A DNA stretch of 64,000 bases, taken from Steroidobacteraceae bacterium (GTDB lineage: Bacteria > Pseudomonadota > Gammaproteobacteria > Steroidobacterales > Steroidobacteraceae). Of the stretch, positions 42,679 through 50,249 are shown piece after piece. The position numbers were made by a program, and so were the translations under genes. The stretch covers positions 248,001 through 312,000 of the forward strand of contig JAWLAG010000001.1 in NCBI GenBank assembly GCA_041395505.1, read 5' to 3'. The notes beneath the pieces were generated by a model that was not told where the DNA came from, searched no databases, and was given only the letters and a program-made list of their open reading frames with translations. Every line of letters begins with the position of its first letter. The first letter of the stretch is position 1.

Positions 42679-45639
42679 CTAGAACAATTCCTTGAGGCGA
42701 AATTCCGGGTCACCATAATGTAGATAATCCGCCCAGTCCGTCGAGCCGCTGTCCCGCACCGCGCGCCTCGCTGACAGTACCGCCGTGCCGACAGACCCGC
42801 CACCCAGCAGCGACTGGTAGAAGGCGGCGCCGAACGCTGTCGCAGCGGCATCCCCGACTGGCCAATAGGTGCCGACATAGCCCGCAACGCCGCCGCGCAG
42901 GAACGCCTCGGCAAGGCCGATGTTGCGCTCGACGTGCGCGACGCGCGCCTGCCCGCTGCGGCGCAGTCGGCCGCTTTCGCAGGCATTGAAAACCGTCAAC
43001 GCCGGAAGTCGCGCCAGGCGCGCGAGATCAGTGCCTGCCAGCAGCCCGTCGCTGCACTCGATGCCACTGCCCCCGGGTCGTGACGCATTGAACCGCGCAT
43101 GACCCGCGAAATGCAGCACATCGTACTTACCCGAGCGCAGTTCGGCCTGCACGCGGGCGAGGGTTGCCGCGCGGCCGTTGAGATCCGTCACACGACTCTG
43201 TGGCAGTTCGGCGAAAATTGCCAGAAGCCGCTGCCGTTCCAGCTCCGCACCCGGCAGGTCCAGGGTCGTGTTGCTGATCAACAGTACGGACAACTCGCCG
43301 TCCTGGCGCCGGGCATCGGTGAAGCGGGCCGGCGCCAGGTTGGTTGCGGCGTAGCGTCGGCTCACGCCACCCGCGAGCGCGGGATAGTCGTTGTCGATGA
43401 GCATCGCCTCCCAGGGCAGGCCGGCCGTGGAATCGTCGTGCACGACAACCAGGTGATGCCCGCGCTCGCCGCGCAACGCGCCGCTGATGTCACCGGCCAG
43501 GCACAGTGAGCGCAGCTTCGCACCCAGTGCTCGCAACTCGCTCGCGCTCAGTTCTCCGCGAGCGAACTGTCGCTGGAGTGCATTGATCGCCGGGCGCTTG
43601 ACGGACTGGCTCGCGGTAATGATCGCAGCGGCCGTACCGGAAGTGAGTACCGTTGCGCGCCACTGCTCGCCGCCCGCACTGCGCGATTCGCTGTTGACGA
43701 TCAGGTAGGTTTGCTGCGGCACCGTCGCTCGCGCGCGGCGCTGCGCCTTCACGCGCGGCCCGATTGCCCCGGAGGCAATGACCCGAAGTCCGGGCGCTTC
43801 GCCGCTATCGCTGCCGGCCAGCGACTCGGCGGCGCGCATTGCCGCGCGCCGCGCCGCCTGGCCGCGAACACAAATGACGATGCGATCCAGACCGGGATTG
43901 ACTCCATGATGAGAGAGCACGGCGAGATAGCCGCGCAACTGGGCCGTAACCGACCGCTCCAGGTCGAAGCCCGAACCTGCGCCCCAGGGCACGGTCGCAA
44001 TCGAGCGCAATCGCGCCTGCGTCGCGAAACGCATCAGGTTGCGCGCCGCGAATTCGATATCACCGTCGGCAAGGTGCGCGAAGGATCCCAACCCCACGAT
44101 GAAGACATTGCGTGCGTGGGCGAGACCGCGTGGCGCCGGGATCGCCGTGATGCGCCCGGCATCGCCCGGCAGCATGCGTCGTTGTGCGAACTGGCCAATT
44201 ACGCCGCCAAGGCGCAGGTCAATTGCCGCAACGGCGCCGGACGGTTGCACGTCGGCGAAAATCGCTGCCGCGAGGGCGTCGGCATTGGCGTCGGAGATGT
44301 CCTGGCCGCGCACTTCGACAGTGACTGGATGACTGGCTGGTGACGCGGCCGGCCGCAGGATGGCGGCGCGCTGACGCAGCGGCGGCAGATCGGCGAGGTT
44401 CTCGATGAACACCCGTCGCTCGTCGCCCGACAAGGCATTCCAGTCGAGCTTGCCCGTGAACATTGCGGCAAGCTGTGAGTCGCTGAGCTCGAGCTGGGGC
44501 GCGCGGACGGCGGGCTGTGCACGTGGCAACCGCTCACTGCCGCCATCGCGCAGAATGTCGAGCGTGGTCTGCAGCACATCGTTGTCACGCTGCAGATTGC
44601 TGTGGCGACAGCGCGCATAGTAACAATCGGCACCGTGAAGCTCGGCCGAGCGCACGGCGACCGTGCCATCGCCATCGCGCGAGAATCGATAGCGAAATTC
44701 GTCGCCGTCGTTCGTGGCCGCCACAACGGTGTCATGGCCATAACCGATGATGCAGCGATAGCGCGCATCGGCTGCCGCCAGCCATTGGGGCAGCTCCTGC
44801 GCCTCGCGCAGCAGTTCAGCATTGGGCCGAGGGCCCGTTATCGGCCAGTTGGCGGGGTCGAGGAGCGACGCCCGCTGCGACCCGTCGTCCCGCGGCAGCA
44901 TGTCATGAAGCCCGGGAAAGCTCGCGAATACGCTCCGTGTCAGGGTTTCCGCGGAATGCCGCAAGTCGAGCATCGCCACCTTGCGCACCACCGGATAGGT
45001 GCCACGCAGGGCCTGTGCCGATGCATGAGTGCCAAGGTTCGGGGTACCTAGCAGCACCACATGCCGTACCGCAATTGCAGGATCGAGCCGCAGCGCCGCT
45101 CGGGTCACGAGCCCGCCCATGCTGTGGCCAACGATCGCGAGCGGCATGTCGTTCCCGCCGCGCATCGCAGCCGCGAATTCGTGCCCGAGGTCGCGGATGG
45201 GGCGGCGCCAGTCGTAATGAAAGAATCGCGGCGCGAAGCCGGCGGCGCTTAGAGTGAGCTTGAGTTTCAGCCCTGCAAACAGCACGACGCCAAGTGCGCG
45301 CACAGCGCTGTTCTCCCGCCACGCCAGTGCGGTGAGCCGTCCGATCGCGATGTCGATCGGATCGAGCCACAGCACGTCGTTGGGCAATGGCGCGGGGCGC
45401 GGCAAGCCCAGTTGCGTGGCCATCATGCCGGGGACGATCCAGACCGTGCCGCGGCCTGGTCCACGCGTGGCGCTTTTCTGCGCGAGGCCGCGCAGTTCCT
45501 CGTACAGCTCGCTGCCGAAGTAGGCGGTCAACTCCCGTTTGCGTTCGCCGCTCGCCAGCAGCCGCTCGGCTTCGACGTCGCTCCACGCCATACGGTCGTA
45601 TGGCGTGACGTCATAGCCCTGCGGGTCCTGCTGGGTCAC
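42679..45639 (-). CDS. LCAT-like lipase / M17-N-like / CHAT protease fusion
   Basis: 986 residues in three recognisable parts. (1) About 60-365, an alpha/beta hydrolase of the lecithin:cholesterol acyltransferase type, with triad Ser173 (GHSMGG), Asp324 (DGDGTV) and His346 (CRHSNL). (2) About 435-600, a region like the N-terminal domain of M17 leucyl aminopeptidases (FAQRRMLPGDAGRITAIPAPRG, NVFIVGLGSF), lacking the catalytic half. (3) About 680-986, a CHAT caspase-like protease with His in LHFAGHARF (~847) and Cys887 in FNACESG. No signal peptide. GTG at 45639 overlaps the PCu(A)C stop. Role unknown; CHAT proteases act in regulated proteolysis, and a lipase in the same chain invites comparison with cell-death effectors. 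Confidence 0.87.
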   Translation of the reverse strand: MTQQDPQGYDVTPYDRMAWSDVEAERLLASGERKRELTAYFGSELYEELRGLAQKSATRGPGRGTVWIVPGMMATQLGLPRPAPLPNDVLWLDPIDIAIGRLTALAWRENSAVRALGVVLFAGLKLKLTLSAAGFAPRFFHYDWRRPIRDLGHEFAAAMRGGNDMPLAIVGHSMGGLVTRAALRLDPAIAVRHVVLLGTPNLGTHASAQALRGTYPVVRKVAMLDLRHSAETLTRSVFASFPGLHDMLPRDDGSQRASLLDPANWPITGPRPNAELLREAQELPQWLAAADARYRCIIGYGHDTVVAATNDGDEFRYRFSRDGDGTVAVRSAELHGADCYYARCRHSNLQRDNDVLQTTLDILRDGGSERLPRAQPAVRAPQLELSDSQLAAMFTGKLDWNALSGDERRVFIENLADLPPLRQRAAILRPAASPASHPVTVEVRGQDISDANADALAAAIFADVQPSGAVAAIDLRLGGVIGQFAQRRMLPGDAGRITAIPAPRGLAHARNVFIVGLGSFAHLADGDIEFAARNLMRFATQARLRSIATVPWGAGSGFDLERSVTAQLRGYLAVLSHHGVNPGLDRIVICVRGQAARRAAMRAAESLAGSDSGEAPGLRVIASGAIGPRVKAQRRARATVPQQTYLIVNSESRSAGGEQWRATVLTSGTAAAIITASQSVKRPAINALQRQFARGELSASELRALGAKLRSLCLAGDISGALRGERGHHLVVVHDDSTAGLPWEAMLIDNDYPALAGGVSRRYAATNLAPARFTDARRQDGELSVLLISNTTLDLPGAELERQRLLAIFAELPQSRVTDLNGRAATLARVQAELRSGKYDVLHFAGHARFNASRPGGSGIECSDGLLAGTDLARLARLPALTVFNACESGRLRRSGQARVAHVERNIGLAEAFLRGGVAGYVGTYWPVGDAAATAFGAAFYQSLLGGGSVGTAVLSARRAVRDSGSTDWADYLHYGDPEFRLKELF

Positions 45640-46082
45640 TGTGCCGACAGCGGTCTGACCAGCGCCACCGCGTGAATCGTGCCGTTGCTCTCGGTCAGGA
45701 GCCGCAGCGGTATGCGTTCGCCGTCGCGCAACGGCCGTGAGAGTCCCATCAGCATGATGTGCAGGCCGCCGGGTGCGAATTGCACGGAGCGGCCCGCAGG
45801 CACGACGACCCGCGGTTCTGGACGCATGCGTGTCATGCCGCCGACCACACTGCTGCGATGAATCTGCGCGGACGTTGCGATGGGCACCTCGACCGCCGTC
45901 ACGACGATGGGTTTGCGGCTGGTGTTGTGCAGTTGCAGGTAGATGACCGCGATCCGGCCGCCGGGCCCGGCGTTGCGCAGCCAGGCATGGTCGACTCTGA
46001 GGCCCGCTTCCGCCGTCAACGCCGTTGCGATTGGCGCGACGAGGGCAAGCAGCAGCAACCCGGTTCGAAGGCGACGAGGCAT
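45636..46082 (-). CDS. PCu(A)C-type periplasmic copper chaperone
   Basis: 148 residues with signal peptide PRRLRTGLLLLALVAPIATA and a cupredoxin-like fold. Copper ligands follow the family pattern: His and Met in HRSSVVGGMTRM, then His and Met in GGLHIMLMGL. Such proteins carry Cu(I) to cytochrome oxidase in the periplasm. The usual partner Sco is absent. Instead the gene overlaps the CHAT fusion by four bases (GTGA), an odd pairing. Confidence 0.92.
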   Translation of the reverse strand: MPRRLRTGLLLLALVAPIATALTAEAGLRVDHAWLRNAGPGGRIAVIYLQLHNTSRKPIVVTAVEVPIATSAQIHRSSVVGGMTRMRPEPRVVVPAGRSVQFAPGGLHIMLMGLSRPLRDGERIPLRLLTESNGTIHAVALVRPLSAQ

Positions 46083-46155
46083 CGCGGCATTATGCCAGAG
46101 CCACCCTGGGCATCGATGCGCCTATATAATGAATGTGATTCGCAGGGAGCCAACT

Positions 46156-47079
46156 ATGTCTGCAGCCAGCAACGCGTCGCAGTGGCGCGGCGTCTTTCCA
46201 GCCATGACTACGCAGTTTCGCGCGGATCACACGCTCGATCTGGCCGCGACCGCGCGGCACATCGAGGTCATGTTGAAAGCGGGGTCGGCGGGCATTGTGA
46301 TGCTCGGCTCGCTTGGCGAGAACCTGGCACTCGAAGCCGACGAAAAAATCGCCGTGCTGCGCTGCGCGCTCGAGCAGGCAGGGAGTCGCGTGCCGGTCGT
46401 CGCCGGAGTCATAGAGACCACTACGGCGAGTGCCTGCCGCTTTGCCGAACGAGCGCAGCAACTCGGTGTCCAGGGGCTGATGGTCCTGCCGGCCATGGTG
46501 TATCGCGCCGATCCGCGCGAGACCATGGCGCATTACCGCGCCGTCGCAGCGGCCAGCGAGCTGCCCATCATCTGCTACAACAATCCCCTGGCTTACCATG
46601 TCGATATCACGCCGGCGATGTTTGCCGAGCTCGCCGACGAACCCCGTTTCGTGGCCATCAAGGAGTCCTCGGGCGACGTGCGCCGGGTCACGGACCTCAT
46701 CTCGCTCACCGGTGAGCGCTACCAGATCTTCTGCGGCGTCGACGACCTCATGCTCGAATCCGTCATGCTGGGCGCGACGGGTTGGATCTCGGGCATGAAC
46801 CTCGCGTTTCCGGAGGAAGGCCAGCGGCTGTGGGATCTCGCGACGAGCGGCAACTATGCCGCAGCGCGCGAACTGTACCGCTGGTTCACGCCGCTCCTGC
46901 ACCTCGACACGCCGATCAAGTTCGTGCAGTACATCAAGCTCGCGATCGCCGAAGTCGGACTCGGCGCCGAACACGTGCGGCCGCCGCGGCTGACGCTCGC
47001 AGGCACAGAGCGCGAGCAGATCCTCGGCATCATACGGCGCGGCATGGCTGCGCGACCGGTACTGGCACCGCGCAAATGA
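46156..47079 (+). CDS. DHDPS-family enzyme, probable 1-pyrroline-4-hydroxy-2-carboxylate deaminase
   Basis: 307-residue TIM-barrel class I aldolase-type lyase. The Schiff-base Lys is in FVAIKESSGD and the catalytic Tyr in IICYNNPLAYHV. In isolation the family is ambiguous (dihydrodipicolinate synthase, N-acetylneuraminate lyase and others). The next genes are a hydroxyproline epimerase and a D-amino acid dehydrogenase, so the best call is the deaminase that makes alpha-ketoglutarate semialdehyde in trans-4-hydroxyproline degradation. GGGAG precedes the ATG. The stop overlaps the epimerase ATG. Confidence 0.85.
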   Translation: MSAASNASQWRGVFPAMTTQFRADHTLDLAATARHIEVMLKAGSAGIVMLGSLGENLALEADEKIAVLRCALEQAGSRVPVVAGVIETTTASACRFAERAQQLGVQGLMVLPAMVYRADPRETMAHYRAVAAASELPIICYNNPLAYHVDITPAMFAELADEPRFVAIKESSGDVRRVTDLISLTGERYQIFCGVDDLMLESVMLGATGWISGMNLAFPEEGQRLWDLATSGNYAAARELYRWFTPLLHLDTPIKFVQYIKLAIAEVGLGAEHVRPPRLTLAGTEREQILGIIRRGMAARPVLAPRK

Positions 47080-48032
47080 TCGATACAGTCGCGCGCGCGC
47101 GCCGGGTTCGGGTCGTCGATTCGCACACGGGCGGCGAGCCAACACGTGTCGTGCTCGCCGGCGGCCCGCAGCTTCGCGGCAGCCTCGCCGAACGGCGCAC
47201 CGCCCTGCAGACTCATCACGGCAATTTCATTCGCGGTGTCATCACCGAGCCGCGTGGATCCGACGTGCTGGTTGGCGCGCTGTTGTGCGATGCGGCGGAT
47301 TGTGCGACCGGAGTAATCTATTTCGACAATGCCGGCACGATCGGCATGTGCGGCCATGGCACGATTGGTGTCGTCGCGACTCTCGAGTGGCTTGGACGTA
47401 TCGAGCCCGGCAAGCACCGCGTCGCCACGCCCGTAGGTGTGGTTGCCGTCGAATTGCACGGCGAGGGCGACGTGTCCGTGCACAATGTACCGGCCTTTCG
47501 CTACCGCAAGGACGTGACACTCGATGTGCCGGGCATAGGTGCGGTCGTCGGCGATGTTGCCTGGGGCGGTAACTGGTTCTTCATCATCGACGATCCGCAG
47601 GCAGGCATCGGACTCGAATGCGCAGACTACTGGCTCGATCGAACACGCCGTGTGCGTCGCGCACTCGATGCGAGCGGCCTGACCGGCGAGGGTGGCGCGC
47701 ACATAGACCACGTGCAGATTGCGGGCCCGGCACGGGGCGATGGCAATGACAGTCGCAACTTCGTGTTGTGCCCGGGCGGCGCCTACGATCGCTCGCCCTG
47801 CGGTACCGGTACAAGCGCACGCATGGCCTGTCTTCATGCGGATGGGCGGTTGCGTGTGGGGCAGCCCTGGCGGCAGGAGAGCATCACCGGCAGTGTGTTC
47901 GCCGGCAGCGTCGAAACCCGCGACGGACAGTTGCTGCCGACCATACGCGGTCGCGCATGGATCACGGCCGACGCCACGCTGGTGTTCGACCCTGGCGATC
48001 CGCTGCGTGACGGCATGCCCGGCGGCGGCTGA
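47076..48032 (+). CDS. 4-hydroxyproline 2-epimerase (proline racemase family)
   Basis: Interconverts trans-4-hydroxy-L-proline and cis-4-hydroxy-D-proline without cofactor. 318 residues. Both catalytic Cys are present: Cys92 in GMCGHGTIG and Cys242 in SPCGTGTSA. This makes it an epimerase/racemase and not the Thr-bearing trans-3-hydroxyproline dehydratase. The N-terminal VVDSHTGGEPTRVV is the family hallmark. ATG at 47076 overlaps the deaminase stop. Operon context, not specificity residues, decides hydroxyproline over proline. Confidence 0.9.
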   Translation: MIDTVARARRVRVVDSHTGGEPTRVVLAGGPQLRGSLAERRTALQTHHGNFIRGVITEPRGSDVLVGALLCDAADCATGVIYFDNAGTIGMCGHGTIGVVATLEWLGRIEPGKHRVATPVGVVAVELHGEGDVSVHNVPAFRYRKDVTLDVPGIGAVVGDVAWGGNWFFIIDDPQAGIGLECADYWLDRTRRVRRALDASGLTGEGGAHIDHVQIAGPARGDGNDSRNFVLCPGGAYDRSPCGTGTSARMACLHADGRLRVGQPWRQESITGSVFAGSVETRDGQLLPTIRGRAWITADATLVFDPGDPLRDGMPGGG

Positions 48033-49301
48033 ATGAGCGATTCCACCGTCGTCGTCATCGGTGGCGGCGTCATTGGGCTTTGCATCGCATGGTTTGCGCG
48101 CCAGGCCGGGTTCGAGGTGACCGTGCTCGAGCGCAGCACTTCAAATCACAGCGGCTGTTCCCTGGGGAATGCAGGTCAGATCGTTCCGAGTCATTTCGAG
48201 CCGCTCAGCTCACCGGTTGCGCTGCGCCTTGCTGTGAGGTCGCTGTTCGACCGGGCAAGTCCGCTTCGCGTCGAACCGCGCCTCGACCCCGCCTGGTTGC
48301 GCTTCAGCTGGCATTTTCTGCGCCATGCCACTGCACGTCATGTAGCGCGCAGCGCACCGCTGTTGCGCGATCTTTCGCTGCTCTCTCGCGAGCTTTATAC
48401 GGAACTCGATCGGCAGTGGCAGGGCGGCTTCGGCTTCGCGCCGAGCGGACTTCTCAGTCTGTGCGAGTCGCAGGGCAGCCTTGAGGCCGAGACCGCAGCC
48501 ATCGCACATGCCCGCTCGCTTGGCATCGCAGCGGAACCCGTCAGTCGCGCCGACCTCGCGCGCCTCGAGCCGGAGCTGCGCTATCAGGTCGCCGGGGCGG
48601 TGTTGTACAGCCAGGACGCCTGCCTCGAGCCCGACCGCTTGCACCAGCAACTCGAGCGGCGCTTGCATGCGGCGGGTGTGCCGGTGCTGCATGAGCATGA
48701 GGCCGTGCAATTTCGAGTCGATCGCGGCAACGTGCGCGATGTCATGGTGCGCTCGCCGCAGGGCGAGCAGGCGATGCGCGCCGCCCAGTACGTGATCGCA
48801 GCCGGCGCGTTCTCGCCGGCGCTCGCACGGACACTCGGTGCCCGCCTCGTAATCGAGGCGGGCAAGGGTATCAGTGTCACGCTCGACTCGCCGGCCGTGT
48901 TGCCCCGGCACCCCGCAATAATGGTCGACTCGAGGGTCGCTGTGACGCCCATGGGCCGACGTCTGCGCTTTGCCGGCACCATGCAATTCGCAGGCCTCGA
49001 TTCCAGCATCCCGACGGCGAGGCTCGCGCCTATGCTGGCGGCCGTTGCGCGACATGTGCCGGATATCTCTCTCGAAGCGCTGCGCGCAGTGCCTGCATGG
49101 GCCGGGCTTCGTCCCTGCACGCCGGATGGCTTGCCGCTGCTCGGTCGCCTGTCGCGCTTCGACAACGTCGTCATCGCTTCCGGCCACGCGATGCTCGGCG
49201 TATCGCTCGGCGCCGTGACCGGCAGGTTGGGCGCACAACTGCTCGCGAGGCAGACGCCAGCCATCGCGCTGCAGGCGCTTGATCCCGAGCGTTTCGGGTG
49301 A
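48033..49301 (+). CDS. FAD-dependent D-amino acid dehydrogenase, probable D-hydroxyproline dehydrogenase
   Basis: 422-residue DAO-family flavoprotein. The dinucleotide motif VVVIGGGVIGLCIAWFARQAGFEVTVLE is at the N-terminus, with the DadA-like GCSLGNAGQIVPSHFEP next. FAD-site Gly-rich segment GLRPCTPDGLPLLG and ASGHAMLGVSLG lie near the C-terminus. In this operon it should oxidise cis-4-hydroxy-D-proline to 1-pyrroline-4-hydroxy-2-carboxylate, feeding the deaminase. It starts on the base after the epimerase stop. Membrane association through respiratory quinones is usual for the family. Confidence 0.88.
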   Translation: MSDSTVVVIGGGVIGLCIAWFARQAGFEVTVLERSTSNHSGCSLGNAGQIVPSHFEPLSSPVALRLAVRSLFDRASPLRVEPRLDPAWLRFSWHFLRHATARHVARSAPLLRDLSLLSRELYTELDRQWQGGFGFAPSGLLSLCESQGSLEAETAAIAHARSLGIAAEPVSRADLARLEPELRYQVAGAVLYSQDACLEPDRLHQQLERRLHAAGVPVLHEHEAVQFRVDRGNVRDVMVRSPQGEQAMRAAQYVIAAGAFSPALARTLGARLVIEAGKGISVTLDSPAVLPRHPAIMVDSRVAVTPMGRRLRFAGTMQFAGLDSSIPTARLAPMLAAVARHVPDISLEALRAVPAWAGLRPCTPDGLPLLGRLSRFDNVVIASGHAMLGVSLGAVTGRLGAQLLARQTPAIALQALDPERFG

Positions 49302-50218
49302 GCCAGACCGGGATCGACGGGTCGTCGTTGCGAGGCAGTGCTGCGCCGGCCCTGTTTGCGTTGCTGGTCGGTGCATTGGCCATTGCATCGTCCGGAATTT
49401 TCGTGCGCCTGGCCGATACCGGGCCGATTGCGACCGCATTCTGGCGGGTCGCGATTTCCGTGCCCGTGTTCGGAGTGGTTCTGCTCTGGCAACGACATCG
49501 GGCGCGGGATGGCACAACGAATTTCCGCTATGAGCGCGGTTTCCTCTGGTGCGGCCTGGCTCTGGCCGCCGATCTGATCTTCTGGCACTGGGCACTTATC
49601 GCAACCAGCATTGCGCTGGCGACGCTCGAGGGCAACATGACGCCGGTTTTCGTCGCGCTCGCTTCATGGTGGATCTACCGGCAACGTCCCGATCCGAAGC
49701 TCTGGCTTGCCATCTTGGTTGCCATGTGTGGCCTCGTTCTGCTCGTCCTGCCGCGGCTCGAAGCCGGTCTCGGCAATCTGCGCGGCGACCTGTACGGCGT
49801 CATCACGGCAGTCTTCTACGCAGCCTATCTGTTCATCGTCGCCGATCTGCGGCGACGCCACGCGACCGCCGTGTTGATGTTCTGGACGGCGCTCGTCACG
49901 GCGGTCCTGCTATTCATTCCGGCCCACATCGAGGGACTGCTGCCGCACAGTGCCCATGGCTGGCGCATGGTCATAGGACTTGCGCTCATGTCGCAGTGTC
50001 TGGGGCAGGGACTCATTGCCTATGCGCTGCAGCAATTACCCGCCACCTTCGGCTCCATCGGGCTGTACCTGCAGCCCGTCGCTGCGGCGGCATTCGCCTG
50101 GTGGTTCCTTGGCGAGCAGCTGCATCCCGTGCAGTTCGCGGGCGCGGCGGTCGTGTTCGCGGCAATAGCGATCGCCCGGGCAGCCACCCGGGATGCGGCA
50201 CGTCGCCAGCGCGTTTAA
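49298..50218 (+). CDS. EamA-family (DMT) transporter in the hydroxyproline operon
   Basis: 306 residues, about ten membrane helices in two EamA units (ALFALLVGALAIASSGIFVRL; DLYGVITAVFYAAYLFIVA). GTG at 49298 overlaps the dehydrogenase stop (GTGA). Position suggests transport of hydroxyproline or a pathway product, but DMT members are mostly exporters, so direction is open. Confidence 0.88.
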   Translation: MSQTGIDGSSLRGSAAPALFALLVGALAIASSGIFVRLADTGPIATAFWRVAISVPVFGVVLLWQRHRARDGTTNFRYERGFLWCGLALAADLIFWHWALIATSIALATLEGNMTPVFVALASWWIYRQRPDPKLWLAILVAMCGLVLLVLPRLEAGLGNLRGDLYGVITAVFYAAYLFIVADLRRRHATAVLMFWTALVTAVLLFIPAHIEGLLPHSAHGWRMVIGLALMSQCLGQGLIAYALQQLPATFGSIGLYLQPVAAAAFAWWFLGEQLHPVQFAGAAVVFAAIAIARAATRDAARRQRV

Positions 50219-50237
50219 GCTTGTGCGATTCGATCTT

Positions 50238-50243
50238 GAGGAG
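50238..50243 (+). promoter_or_regulatory. Ribosome binding site of the M61 peptidase
   Basis: GAGGAG six bases before ATG 50250. It selects this start over the in-frame codon at 50193 inside the transporter gene. Confidence 0.65.
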
Positions 50244-50249
50244 TTGGAC

